Shown here piece after piece: positions 21,683 to 41,263 of a stretch of 64,000 nucleotides of DNA. Both the position numbers and the translations under genes were made by a program. Source of the stretch: Thermothielavioides terrestris NRRL 8126. Taxonomy: Eukaryota; Ascomycota; Sordariomycetes; Sordariales; Chaetomiaceae. The notes under the pieces were generated by a model. It saw only the letters and a program-made list of their open reading frames with translations, ran no database searches and was not told the origin of the DNA. The stretch covers positions 5,180,001 to 5,244,000 of the forward strand of contig NC_016458.1 in NCBI RefSeq assembly GCF_000226115.1, read 5' to 3'. Within the stretch, counting starts at the first letter, position 1. Each line of letters opens with the position of its first letter.

Positions 21683-23159
21683 GGTGATGAAGAGGCAGTG
21701 TCCTATCTTGTTGGCTGGAAAGCCATCCGATAATCAGGGACAAGCTGTGCAGCACACTGTGAGCCCGGGACGGAGATGGGGTCAATTAATATCCTCGACC
21801 GCACGGTAAGAACCCCGTAACCGAAGCCTCCGTGCATGCATGCCTGTCACCTCTTTGCCTCCCAGGGCCCAATTGTCCGGGTAATGGCGCATCTATCCGT
21901 ACTCTGCTACGGAGAATTTAGTACTTCTACGACGTAAATCGAGGTTGCATTTGGGGACAGGCCCGTTTCCACCAACTGTCTTGAGACAATCCTCTCTGCG
22001 CTGGCCACGCAACCCGCGCCGCGCACCTCCGTTCGTCCTCCCGAGCCTCGGAACTTCGCGCCTCGCTAGGCAAAGCGTGCGACGCGGTGGAGGCTACCGT
22101 CTTGCGGGGTTCGCCGCTGGTTGGTGGAACCGAGCTTCGTGCTGTTTTGCCAAGCGGTTGCATCGGGCGATACGTCCGGGGGCTGTCGTCCTGTTCATGA
22201 GCGTGGAGACTCGGCCCGGGGGCATGAACCGTATGTACACTCCCAGGTAAACGGAGCACACATGTGTAAAGAGAGACCTCGACGACGCCCTTGTCCACTT
22301 CCAGAGAACATCCAAGGCGCCACTCCAGGGCGGCTGATGTCATCCCTTATATTGAAGTACTTAGTCCTAAGTCTTCGACAAGGGGGCTCGCATGCTTGCC
22401 CCAGGGCCTCTTTTAACTTTTTCTTTTCTTTTTTTTTTTTTTTTTTTCCTTTTTTCTTCACTTTTTTTTCTTTGTTCTTCACTTTTTTTTTCTGTTTTTC
22501 TTCCTTGCACGGAAATACCAGGGAAACGCCTCAGGAGTGATGGATGGATCGCTTGTGAGAGTGTATGTTAGCTCCGCTCGGTTATTCGCGTTTGCAACGA
22601 AGTGTGTGGGCTGTCCGCTGTCCGCGCCTTTCTCTCCCGTTCCCCAGCAAAAGAGATGGGCTATCACCAACAGGATGTACTCCCATGTGGCTGGGGACCA
22701 TGGTGCCGGCAAAAGCGTATGGGCAGCTACTCGCGTAGCTGTACCGAACAATGAACCCCCAGAACCCACGAAACCCCCGGAGCCCGAACATCACACAGCG
22801 GCGCGATTGCACGATCGGTAGGTGCGAGTAAACGTATCTACTCAAAGGGCCCGGCATGTGCAGCGGAACTGTGTGGTGGGAATTGAACCCACAACCTGCT
22901 GGGAGGCAGACGACAGCGTGTTACGGTAGGCAACTGGGCCAACCATCCCAAATGTTGGAATTCCGGGGCAACAAAGAAAGCCTATAGAGGGCCTCCGGCC
23001 CGGGAAGGTGCCTGGCGGCTGGCAGGTCGCAGGTGGCAGAACTACATTGGCACTTGCCCGCCGGACAACCATCGAGGCGTGGTACTTCAGCTTGGGTAGG
23101 AGGCTCACAACCTGAGGCTTGTAAGGTAGATCGATCGAGGGGTGGACTGAATCGACCTT
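21683..23159. other. Intergenic with poly-T tract and tRNA-like remnant
   Basis: No protein gene is supported. A pyrimidine tract (mostly T) runs about 22417-22505. A tRNA-like sequence lies on the minus strand at 22872-22950. The part next to 21683 is the pectin methylesterase promoter. Confidence 0.5.
22872..22950 (-). pseudogene. tRNA-like sequence, probably a tRNA pseudogene
   Basis: Read on the minus strand it has an A-box-like TGGCCCAGTTG and a good B box GGTTCAATTCC within a 5-bp T stem (GTGGG/CCCAC). An anticodon-arm-like hairpin CTGC-CTCCCA-GCAG would carry a CCC (glycine) anticodon. However, the anticodon loop has six bases and the D stem does not close. The 5' GGGATGG does not pair with the 3' CACACAG as an acceptor stem. 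A functional tRNA is therefore unlikely. Confidence 0.35.
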
Positions 23160-23760
23160 GGTCATTCTTTCTTCCACGTATCTCAAGTCGAACTGAACCT
23201 CAGGAGCAGAGTTTCTCTCGACCATCCTGCAACTCTTCCTCGACCACCACTTCTCTCGGCTATAATTCTCACTTTTCTCGACCTCGACTCTCTCCTGACC
23301 ACACCACAACTTTTCTGCGACTGCGACTTCTCTCGGTCCCGACTTTCTCTTAACCACACTCGAACTTTTCTTCGGCAGCAATTCTTTCTCGACCATTTTC
23401 TCGTGACTACACCCCTCTCCCGACCACAGCTCTCACTGACTGCTCTCAGCCACTGCCTCTTGTCAACAACCCTCTCCCAACCACATCGCTCTTCTCGACC
23501 ATTTTTCCTCGACCACAATTTTTCTCTTGGGCGTTCTCTCCCGACTACGAATCTCTCACACGACTCTGTCCCGACGGCTTCTTCTCGACCACTGCCTCTC
23601 GACAACAACTCTGCTCTCGACTTCAATCCTCTCACGTCCTCACCCAGCCCCCGACCATTTTCTCCTAACCACGGTTTTTCTCCTGATCATTTCTCCCGAC
23701 TACAAAAGTCTCCTGGCCGCAACTTTCTCTCGCCATCCGTCGCATTCCAAACAACGGCCG
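23160..23760. repeat. Degenerate CTCTCGACCAC-type pyrimidine-rich array
   Basis: About 600 bp built from imperfect copies of a short unit close to CTCTCGACCAC (variants TCTCCCGACCAC, TCTCGACAAC, CTCCTGACCAC). The plus strand is strongly pyrimidine-skewed. Because the unit lacks stops, long frames open on both strands and I do not regard them as genes. It may be an old minisatellite. Confidence 0.6.
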
Positions 23761-24676
23761 GCAAGATCGCCCTTCCTCCTCTCGCCCTCGGGAGCTCTGC
23801 CTCACCGATCGACGACCGAGTGCAATTCTGCGCCTTTAGCAAAGTAAGTCGGCCTAATTTTCCTGTTGCCCACCACTTTCTCCTGTTCATTGGCATATAA
23901 ATCCAACAACTATGAAGATCCCCTTCTTGCTCCCTTGAGTGTGGAGCGTGTTACCGTCCTCAATTGTTCTTCGCCTATTCACAGAGCAAGTCGATCCAAA
24001 CTTTTCTATTTTATGCCCAGCCTGACCTCCATTCTTCGCCTTCAACCGAGAATCTCATCCCAACTTCTGCTGTTTCTTACTCGAAGCTCCCATTGTTTAT
24101 TCACCTATCTGGCCAAAATCCGCAGCAATCCCCCTTCCTCCCCACTTCCTCAAGCGGCTTCCCAACCTCCTCCGACAATTTGTCTTCAGCAGAGGAAGTC
24201 AAACCAGATTTTCGGCATTCTCGCTGTTCATCACAGTCTTCCGCCTTGCTCGAGCGGCTCCCAACCTGCTGCACTTTGCCTTCAACGGAGCCACGCACCC
24301 TAACCGATTTTCCCGTCGTTCATTCGCGTGCACAGCCAGCGCCCGAAGAGATTTCACTGTCCCGAGCGACTTGCTAACCTGCCTGTCTCGACTTCAGCAA
24401 AGCAGGACAACCCGAATCTGCCTTCCCATCCGGCCTTCCACTCCCCGCCGTTTGGCCAATAAAGGTAAAAATCCTACTTCCCCCAGGCATCCATTCCGCC
24501 TCACTCGCCGACATGTCACGAAACTCTAACTTCTCCGAGTGACAGTCAATCCTCGCCCACCGACCAAGTCTTTTTTTTTACCTCTCTCAGAAGAACGTAA
24601 GTTTCTAGCAAACCCATACTTCTTTTTTCTCTCGCATTCTAAAATTTTCTGTATCCCAGTTGGACTATCCGACGTC
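23761..24676 (+). promoter_or_regulatory. Pyrimidine-rich leader of the acidic unknown gene
   Basis: Continues the CT-rich composition up to the ATG at 24677. Intron-like signals occur: GTAAGT at 23844 with a CACAG at about 23985, and GTAAGT at 24597 with CCAG at about 24659. A spliced 5' leader is therefore plausible. A partial duplication lies inside, 24145-24190 versus 24245-24286. Confidence 0.4.
24145..24286 (+). repeat. Imperfect 42-46 bp tandem duplication
   Basis: Segments 24145-24190 and 24245-24286 share AGCGGCT(T)CCCAACCT and TTTGYCTTCARC blocks in the same order, about 100 bp apart. Confidence 0.55.
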
Positions 24677-25573
24677 ATGGCAAGCCGACCCCTTCGCGAC
24701 CGCGCCACCGCTCGGCGGCACGCCCGCAACCTCCCGCGCCCCGGTCGCGCTACCCCCGCCGCTGTCTCGAGATCCTTCACGGCGATCATCCGGGGTCATC
24801 TTCCCAGAGCTGGGATGATTTACCCGTTCGAAGAGACCTTGATGCAGCGGCGTCACAGCGACGTTGCCATCTTCAGCGCCATCTGCAGGAGCCACCCTGG
24901 GTCCCTGGTCACCACCCGCCTCCTGAACGACGTTTTCTCGCGCATCTTCGAAGAGGCGACCGAGCTGCTGCCGCAGTACGGGGGCATGTTCAACAAGGAC
25001 CCCATCGCCTTCATGCGCCTCCTCCGAGGCAGGCCAGCCCTGCGAGATGTGTGGATGAGACGCTCGGCGGACCTCTTTGCCAGCGTCTTCGTGATCCTCC
25101 GCGCTGCTCGCAAGGCCTGGTTCGAGGACCCGCGGCCGCCGTTCGAGACCAACGAGCACTGCAAGTTGGCTCGGGCGATCGATGCCTTCCTCGAGGTAGA
25201 CACGCTCGACTGGAGCAGCCTGGCCATCGTGGAATGGATCATGCGAGACGCCCTGGCGTGCCGCGGAGAGGAGGACACCGTCGCTCAGGGCGAGGCTGCC
25301 GAGGTTGGGATCGAAGTGCCAGCGGACGACGGCAACGATTCGGAAGACGATGGGAGCGTTGTGGAGATAATCCTCAGCGACGACGATGCCGACGACGCGA
25401 TGGAAGTCGACGAGCAGGCAACCTCTTCCGGCGCGGCCCTCCAAATGGCACGCGACAAGACGGAAGCCAGCATGCGCCGGCTCCACATCCCAATCGACGA
25501 AGACGTCCTGGCCCAGGCCTTGAACAAGCTCAACCTGGGATCGAGCAATGGGGGCATGGAGGTGGACAGTTGA
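24677..25573 (+). CDS. Unknown acidic protein with SUMO-interaction-like motif
   Basis: Single exon, 298 aa from the ATG at 24677, the first ATG after a plausible leader intron (24597-24660). The N-terminus is Arg/Pro-rich and basic (SRPLRDRATARRHARN). Residues about 45-200 look helical and globular (RLLNDVFSRIFEEATELLPQ, LFASVFVILRAARKAWFEDP). Residues about 205-255 are highly acidic and hold SVVEIILSDDDADD, a hydrophobic V/I-x-V/I-I core followed by Ser and acids, the pattern of a SUMO-interacting motif. The C-terminus has a short helix (EDVLAQALNKLNLG). No known family is recognised. A nuclear role is inferred from the motif and composition. The opposite strand is also open, but the acidic and basic block structure favours this strand. 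Confidence 0.55.
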   Translation: MASRPLRDRATARRHARNLPRPGRATPAAVSRSFTAIIRGHLPRAGMIYPFEETLMQRRHSDVAIFSAICRSHPGSLVTTRLLNDVFSRIFEEATELLPQYGGMFNKDPIAFMRLLRGRPALRDVWMRRSADLFASVFVILRAARKAWFEDPRPPFETNEHCKLARAIDAFLEVDTLDWSSLAIVEWIMRDALACRGEEDTVAQGEAAEVGIEVPADDGNDSEDDGSVVEIILSDDDADDAMEVDEQATSSGAALQMARDKTEASMRRLHIPIDEDVLAQALNKLNLGSSNGGMEVDS

Positions 25574-25868
25574 GATGGACGGAGGGCACCGGACGGGCAA
25601 GGTGGAGGTTAGGGTCCCGCGTTGGCGGCACTGTGGTCGGGCATCATGAACTTTTCTCTCTCTTCACTTTATTTACAGTCTGTACACTCAAAGAGGTACG
25701 GAAGAAGGAAAACGAGCGTCTGTTTTAGAGATGATTATTCCTTCCTGTGTGGAAGAGCCATCTTAACCAAATCGTCAACCCACGTCACTCTCAGGCTGCA
25801 TTCCAATGACTCACCAGCAATCACGCAGGCCTTCCGTTCATCAAAGCCTTGATTCTGACTACCACCCA

Positions 25869-27228
<1,360 letters not shown>

Positions 27229-28270
27229 GATGATCGTCCTTCAAAGCTTCGCGATTCGGCTTAAGATCACGGTTATGCTATTCAAGGAGCTAGAACCCTC
27301 GTACCGAAGCCGAAAACTCGAGAGCTCAAGGGCTGATATAGCCTTTGGTTTTTATTTCCTTCCTTTGGCAAAGGGCCTGGTCGAGACGCGCGGGGAAAGA
27401 GACCGGACGTGACGTGGGTGACAACACACTGACAGTGTTCTGACAGTTTGGAACCCCACAGCACTGCCCTCCTAGTGACGGCACTACTCGCCTGGAAGAA
27501 CTACAGAGATGATTGGAACGGTATTTCCTCTGGTAGTTCGTAACTACTTCATATTACTCCTCAAGGACGTGGCAGTCCTCGCGAGGTGATTGGAGGCGTA
27601 AGGGAGAGCCATGGCCAAAGCTAGCCACGAACTCCGTTCTGTGTACTGTCCACTCCGTACATGAACGGGTTGCCATACCATGATTATAAGAAAAGTGTCT
27701 TGTGGTAGTACTTGAACGTGTACAGGTAGTCGGGCATGGCATCGACACCCTGCGGCTGCTGGTCAAATGCGAAGTCATCACACAACATTTTGCGCTAACG
27801 ATACCACCCTTCTTCTTGCACAAGGCTGTCGGCACCTCAGACATGGATATAAAAATGGCGAAGGGGAAGACTGAGCATTGACTTCGAATAGTGACGGTCT
27901 ACTCGGTTGCCAATTGTTAGGGAAGTGTCTCACAACAGGTCAAACTCGGCGAGTGGACCAGCATCCCGGCTGGGAATTGCCGCCTTTGTGAAGGACTGTT
28001 AGGCGGTTTGGGGGGACAAGCTCGGCACTTGACTTGCTCACCTTGTAACAAGGCCAGGGTAAACAATACTAAGCAAAAGCAACTTGAACAAACAGACAGC
28101 TCCTCCCGGCTAACGCTCACACTACCCGAGTCCGCTCGCCTCCCCCCCCTCGACGCAACCATCGAACAGGCCACCCCTATTCTCAGCTTCCTCATCCCAC
28201 CCCAACCCCCTCTCCTCACCTCTTCCCCTCCCCATCATCTTCCTCTAATAATCTCCCCCGCCCCCTCAAA
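27229..28270. other. Intergenic between lectin and beta-mannosidase
   Basis: Lectin promoter on the left and beta-mannosidase 3' flank on the right. Very C-rich sequence at 28130-28270 just past the beta-mannosidase stop. No gene is supported. Confidence 0.55.
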
Positions 28271-34795
<6,525 letters not shown>

Positions 34796-36177
34796 ATGGC
34801 TGTCTTGTCCACCATGATGGTCGCCCTCGCGGCCAGCAGCGCCCTTGGATCTACCATCCCTCCTCGTATCGGCACCATCAGATCGCCGGGGACGTTCTCG
34901 GTTCAGCAGGTCCACAACCCCAGCTACGTCAAGCACGGTCCAACCGAGCTGTTCAAGGCTCGCCGAAAGCACGGCGGCAACATCACCCAGGAACTCCTTG
35001 CGGCCGTGGCAAGCCCGTCGTCCAAGGCCGCCAACGGCACCGGCAGCGCCACCAACACTCCCCAGAACGGCGATGTGCGTATTCGCGGATTTCTGCCGTG
35101 ATTCCCTCGGTTGTCGAGGCCGATGCTGACTTGTCCCCCCTTTTTTCGCAGGCCGAGTACCTTACTCCCGTGAGCATCGGGACGCCGCCGCAGGTGCTTA
35201 ACCTGGACTTCGACACGGGTTCCAGCGACCTGTGGGTCTTCAGCACCGAGACGCCCAGCCGCGAGGTGAACGGGCAGACGCTCTACAAGCCGGCGAGCAG
35301 CTCGTCGGCTAAGAAGCTGTCTGGCGCGACGTGGAGAATCTCGTACGGCGACGGCAGCTCGTCCAGCGGCGACGTCTTCACCGACGTCGTCAGCATCGGC
35401 GGCTTGACCGTCCAGTCGCAGGCCGTCGAGTCGGCAAAGTCGGTTTCGGGAGAGTTCACCCAGGACAGCGCCAGCTCCGGCCTGCTGGGTCTCGCCTTCA
35501 GCAGTATCAACACGGTCCAGCCGACCCAGCAGAAGACCTTCTTCGACAACGCCCTCAGCTCGCTGAGCCAGCCTGTCTTCACCGCCGATCTGAAGCACAA
35601 TGCCCGTAAGCAAAATCATCCCCCCCTGGCGCATTTAACCATCCGTAACCGAAAACTAACGACGTATTCTCTCGCAGCCGGCACCTACAACTTCGGCTTC
35701 ATCGACGACTCGCTGCACACGGGCTCGATCGCGTACACGCCCGTGGACAACAGCCAGGGCTTCTGGGGCTTCACGGCGACGGGCTACGGCGTCGGCTCGG
35801 GCGCGATCAAGCAGGCGAGCATCTCGGGCATCGCCGACACGGGCACGACGCTGCTGCTGCTGCCGAGCGAGGTGATCGACGCCTACTACAGCCAGGTGGA
35901 CGGCGCCCAGATCTCGCAGAGCGTCGGCGGCGTCGTCTTCCCCTGCGACGCCAACCTGCCCGACTTCAAGTTCGCCGTCGGCAGCACCACCATCACCGTG
36001 CCCGGCGAGTTCATCAACTTCCAGCCGATCGACGAGACCGGCCAGACCTGCTTCGGCGGCCTCCAGGACTCGAGCGACATCGGCGTCAACATCTTTGGCG
36101 ACGTCGCGCTCAAGTCGGCCTTTGTGGTCTTCGACGGCGGCAACAACCGGTTGGGCTGGGCGACCAAGAACCTTTGA
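34796..36177 (+). CDS. Secreted pepsin-family aspartic protease (A1)
   Basis: Three exons: 34796-35074, 35152-35605 and 35678-36177 (introns 77 and 72 bp), giving 410 aa. A signal peptide (MMVALAASSALGS) and a propeptide of about 75 residues precede the mature enzyme, which begins near AEYLTPVSIGTPPQ. Catalytic aspartates are in DFDTGSSDLWVF and IADTGTTLLLLP. The flap tyrosine is in ISYGDGSSSSGDV. Two cysteines (FPCDA and QTCFGG) would form the C-lobe disulphide. It closely resembles endothiapepsin/penicillopepsin-type acid proteases. Exon 1 encodes exactly the pre-pro region. Confidence 0.95.
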
Positions 36178-38746
36178 GTGAGTGAGCGTGCGAGCGCAGT
36201 TGAGCGGTGCTGGCAACCTGAGGTGATGTGTATACGACGGCGGTTATCTGGTTTTCTTGTTTTGTGTGTTGGAGATCTCACAACAGCTGCGGGAGCCGGC
36301 GGGACGGGTAAAGCATGATGGCGATGATGGGTTGCATAATTCTGCTAAGTATGTACAGTACATATTCATAGCGCAATTTGTTAGATATCCTAGAACATAG
36401 GTTTGATTGCAAATGTTTAAATCTCAGATGATGAAGGTGAGCCTCAGATGAAAGTGAGCCATGCCAAGTCTCTGTCTCAAACCGCCCGAGCCAGCCGTTC
36501 GCCTCCACAGCATGCATGCAGGTCGGCACTGCACCCGAGTTATCCGTGTTATGTCCGATCTCTCTCCACAGGACCATGCATCTGAAACTAACACGCCGTC
36601 GCTCTGGGTGCTTTATCGGTCAAAGTGGAAAACTCGCAAGCTAATCTCATCGCGGCCATTACAAGTAGGCACGTTGTTGACAAAACTGACTGACGGTCAA
36701 CGCCGGATGAGGGTTTGGGAGTTGCATGGAGTTGCATCGCGGCGAGCAAAGATACTTTGATCCTCCCAGAGTTTCATGTTTCATGCGCAGCGTTCCCCAA
36801 GAGCATGCGCCGCATGCGGGGAATTCCAGCAGGGCGCACGACTGCGCCTGGCGATTGCATGCGCTGCACTCGGTTGCACTAGTTAACGTTACCGTTGACT
36901 GAGGTGTTAGTTTTGCTTCAAGTCGACGACCCCCTCGTGGCCTTCCCCAGACCCGCCGGTCTATACTACACTACTGTGCACGCACACTACCTGGTAACTC
37001 GGTGCAAGTGTTCGGACCGATAAACAAGACGCCTGGTGACTGAGGTCGCATTCGCTGCTGCTGGAACATCGACGGTGCTACGCACTCGTCAGGCAGCCGC
37101 GGTTGGGCCAGATGATGCCCTCTCATGCGATCTGTGGCTTGTGGGGGAGGCAGGTGCGCTTGGCAGCGGCCAGGTCCGGGGTTCGCGTGCCGGATCTGCA
37201 TGCCTTCTTCTCGCCCACTTCCCTCGATCGAGCCCAAATGCCGATTTGGCATTGGCTCAGGGATTGGTGCCCCTGAACCACTTTTCCATCAGCCAATCAC
37301 AACCTTGATCTCCGTCCCCCTGGCTTGCTCTTGAGACGCAGCTGCCTAGTGGAGGAGAAAACGTTTTTTTTTTCTCCATGCTCAACTGCATGGGAGATCT
37401 GGATTCTCGACCTCAACATCTTGTCAAATTCAGCAGTCTCATTTGCACGCTCATACTGTGTGCCGTGCTCCATCAACTTTAACCAGCCCCAACGGGTCTT
37501 GGAGGGTTTTCAGCATACCTGTTGTCACGCGCGATGGGGGAAAAGACGCGTGCTCGAGACACCAACGGTCAACTGGACGGCCCTGAGCGTTCAGGTTGGC
37601 GAAACAACGTTACATATGGACGCTTCAACGACGACCAGGAAATTGGCCGAATGGCCGTGCGGCCGGTGTCTGGTGCATTTTTGGGTGGCAACCCCGAAGC
37701 CGGGGAAAGTGGCACTTCACGGAGATAGATGACGCTATCAAACTTACCATCGGTCCCTTAAGCGGCTCTCGGTAACCCAACGACGCTAAGCGCCTGAAAC
37801 TCGCCGACGTGGGTTGTTCAGGTCGCACCTTGTGAGCTACGCACCTAATCACACAGTACGCAGTACTGGGCATCCAGGCCAGTTCCCTGGGGAAGATCAT
37901 TTACATACCAGGGACCTTAGATTTGCATTTGCTCGCTACACTACAATGCCGGAGAGCCAATCCGGCCACTCGCGCTGAGGCTCACGGGCCGCTCCCGATG
38001 GGCCGGCCCCCTCGGACTTGGGCCCGCGAGTGGCAGCCACTTCGGCTTCGAGGCCCCTTCCGACTCTTCATCTCGTCTGGTCCGATTATATCTCCTTATT
38101 GCGTAGTACCCGGCTAGGCCGGTAGGCCGCATGAATCACGGACATATCCTCTCCTGGGTGGTGGATCCTTCCGCACTCCCCACTGCTGGGCGGGCTTGGA
38201 CGGCTGACCCCCATTTACACGCTCCTGACTACACACTCCTGACTACACAGCACCTCTGCCGACCATCCCTAACCCCCCTGTGCTCCGCTGACGTGCCAGC
38301 AATGTCCGCGCGACGGCACCGTGCCATCAGTCCGGCCCGATCAGGCGGCGCCGACTTGGCAGGTCCCATTGGCCGAAACCGCGCCGGCGCCCCCCTTCAC
38401 GGGGTCTAGACACTGCAGGGTAGCATGCCATGTGGCGCCTCCCACATTACCTACACTAGTGTAGATAGCTACCTCTACCCTTGTTCTCGGTGAAAGTTCC
38501 TTTCTGATTGCTCTCAACATCCGGGGGAAGGATCATTTAAGGACTTGTCGAGTTCGCGATCTCCTCGATTCTTTCCTTCCAGATCGTCGTCGCTCCTTGC
38601 CGATCCAGGACGCACACAGACACATTCCTTTCGCAACTACACTCCATTTTGCCATTCCAGACGAAGCTTGCTTCATCTGTTCGTTCCCCTGTATATACTT
38701 GATTGCTTAGTGTACTGCTTGTCAGACTTATACTCCATCAATCACG
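36178..38746. other. Intergenic, upstream of GH16 gene
   Basis: 2.6 kb without a supported gene. The last 200 bp (pyrimidine-rich, with TTCATCTGTTCG and CCTGTATATAC near 38675-38700) is the likely GH16 promoter and leader. Confidence 0.5.
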
Positions 38747-39785
38747 ATGCGCTTCACTTCTTCCATCGGCCTCCTCCCCGTCCTGGGCACCGCCGTCTCG
38801 GCCTGGGACGCCCCGAGCTATAGCGGATACACTCTGGTGTGGTCCGATAACTTTGCCGGCCCCAGCGGCAGCCTCCCCAACCAAAACAACTGGAACATCA
38901 TCAGCGGCAACCTGGGCGTCAATGGGGAGCTCGAGACGTACGTGGCGGACCCGCACGAGGTGCAGACCAGCGGCGGCAACACGGTGCAGCTCGTCCCCTG
39001 GCTCGACGGGTCGTCGTGGACCTCGGGCCGCATCGAGTCCAAGTACACGTTCACGCCGCAGGCGGGCAAGAAGACCATGGTCGAGGCCCCGATCCGGTTT
39101 GGCAGCAACGACATCAGCACGAAGCAGGGCATTTGGCCCGCCTTCTGGCTGCTTGGCGACTCGATCCGCCACGGCACCGCGTGGCCGGAGTGCGGCGAGC
39201 TGGACATCCTCGAGACCATCGACGGGCAGCTCACCGGCTACGGAACCGCGCACTGTGATGGTATGTCCCCCCCCCCCCCCCTTCCCCCGTCTCCCCAAGC
39301 AATTCCACCAGCAACTGACATAATCTCCCCCCGCCCCAAGTCACCCCCGGCGGCATCTGCAACGAGCCCAACGGGATCGGCGGGAGCATCGGCATGCCCA
39401 GCCAGGACTGGCAGACCTGGCGCCTGGTGTGGGACCGCACGACCGGCAACTGGCAGACCGAGACCATCACCTGGTACATGAACGGCCAGCAGTTCCACCA
39501 GATCTCGGGCTCCCGGATCGGCGACCAGAACGTGTGGAACAGCCTGGCCGCCAGCCCGCTGTACTTCATCCTGAACGTTGCCGTCGGCGGTAACTGGGTG
39601 AGTTTTCCCCCCCTAACCCAAACAGACCACTGTGGCCTGTGACCAGCGGTCCGTTTTCAGCCAGAGACCACACACATATGCTAATGCCGCGAGGACGTGC
39701 GCAGCCCGGATACCCCAACAGCCAGACGCAGGGTGGCTACGGTGCCATGATGGAGGTCGGTTATGTCGCCCACTATTCGTCTTAA
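38747..39785 (+). CDS. Secreted GH16 endo-beta-1,3(4)-glucanase
   Basis: Three exons: 38747-39260, 39341-39597 and 39705-39785 (introns 80 and 107 bp), giving 283 aa. A signal peptide (SIGLLPVLGTAVSAW) is followed by a single GH16 domain. The catalytic signature is CGELDILETID (ExDxxE, nucleophile and acid/base Glu). Flanking family motifs are SGRIESKYTF, GIWPAFWLLGDS, WPECGELD, TWRLVWDR, WYMNGQQFHQI and YFILNVAVGGNWPGYPN. The VGGNW/PGYPN joint is restored by intron 2. It likely hydrolyses beta-1,3- or mixed-linkage glucan. Intron 1 starts with a run of 12 C at about 39267. Confidence 0.94.
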
Positions 39786-41263
39786 CTGGCCATTTTTTGG
39801 GATACCCCCTTTTGAGTGAGTGGCTTGTGTGCGCTTGGTCACAAGCCACCTCAGCTCATGGCAAAGACTTTCGTTTCTTGTGTACATATATATATATATG
39901 TACGTTCTTCGTTTTTCCCGCACTGCACCTATTTGGTCGGTTGCGGCGTTCTTGCATATATAACCTTGCACACTGTCGTGTGCTTCATCGAATTCGCACA
40001 TTTCGCTGTGTATAGTTGTCCCAACTGACCGGAACTTAGCCTCGTTCCGTTCGCTCAAGATGCGTGTTTTCGTGCCTCTTTTCTCTGAAATAGCTGTGAA
40101 ACAGGAAACTCGGCCTTTAGTACGGTTTGCAACCGCTGGACGGGACGTAGCACAACATGACTCCAATTCAGCGGGGCGGGCCGGTTGTGTCACGGTTGCA
40201 CGGTGATGGAACAATAATCTGTCATGTAGGTAATTCGAACGACTCCAAGTAGCGCCGGGAATGTGCTGCAGGATCGGGCCGTCGGGTGAGCGATAAGGTG
40301 AACAGTGAACCCTAACCCCCGAACGCTGGTGTTTTTCATGGAAGGGATGGCCGGCGACGACCTTTGATCCCCGCGCGTCCATTCCCTTCATCAACCCAAA
40401 GTCTGAGTCCACGTTAGCAAGCTCCCAGCACTCCATTGCCACCTGCGCCTGTGTGTTCTCCTTGACATATCAGGGTGGGCTTGGTGGACATCCGGCAGCC
40501 GGCAGGTAACTTGTGAGTTGATATTTTGAGATGACTTGAATGACACGCAGTTGGCAGCTAGTTGATCAGTACCGGGCAGAGTCTGCTCTGGTTCATGGTG
40601 CTGTGCATCTGGGAGTCCGAATCCAGTGTCAGCCAAAAGCGTGCGCCATCCGCCGCTGCTCCTCCACGCGTGGACAGGCACAAGACCCTTGATATGGAAA
40701 GAGGAGAACGGGGCATGATTGATTCCTCGGGCAAAACTTTGCCTCGTCTATGTCTACGCACACTTCTGCCGTCTGATAATTGCCCTTGCCGCTTCTCAAC
40801 CACACACACCCCAGAGAACTGGGTCATGACCACATCTCTTACTTTGCATTTGTTCCGGTAGCTGAGAGGCCTTCCCAAGGCTCTGAGGGACGATCGGCTC
40901 CGGATACTCGCACACTGACTGCGGGGCATGATATCTGGGGGGGCACATGAAGTGGTCTGCGAGGGACGTTGACGCAAGAGTACAGGTTTGGGAACAACTG
41001 CAGACGAGGGGTGGGGGGCGGAGGCCTGATTGTTGACTTCAGGAGATCCTACTTTAGAACTGATCACTGGTGAATGCACGCTGGCCTGTCGGCTAATCCA
41101 ATGTTTCCAATGTACATAGGAACTAGCATTATTAGTGATTACATTCAGGTATCATCGTGCTCAACTGCTGTGCCTGCGAAAAGCAGGTATGTCATCCGGT
41201 GGTTATCCAACCAACCCGGGGGCAACGGGCACGGAGCGTTGACGAGGTCGTCCCGCTCTCATC
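39786..41263. other. Convergent intergenic region
   Basis: Between the GH16 and alpha/beta-hydrolase genes. It holds a perfect 22-nt AT palindrome at 39882-39903 and no supported gene. Confidence 0.55.
39882..39903. repeat. 22-nt perfect palindrome (GTAC-(AT)7-GTAC)
   Basis: Self-complementary (AT)n flanked by GTAC on each side, about 100 bp after the GH16 stop. It could form a hairpin in the 3' region or simply be a microsatellite. Confidence 0.6.

Noticed and set aside
20825..21733. Plus-strand frame opposite the pectin methylesterase
   Set aside because: Shadow of the CE8 gene, whose catalytic motifs are intact on the minus strand.
22872..22950. Functional tRNA gene
   Set aside because: The acceptor stem and D arm do not pair and the anticodon loop has six bases; kept only as a pseudogene-like element.
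23183..23635. Arg/Glu-rich minus-strand frame in the repeat array
   Set aside because: Arises from a stop-free short repeat; the opposite strand is equally open.
24665..25600. Minus-strand frame opposite the acidic unknown protein
   Set aside because: No recognisable motif and no plausible start context; the plus strand has structured acidic and basic blocks and a leader-intron-like upstream region.
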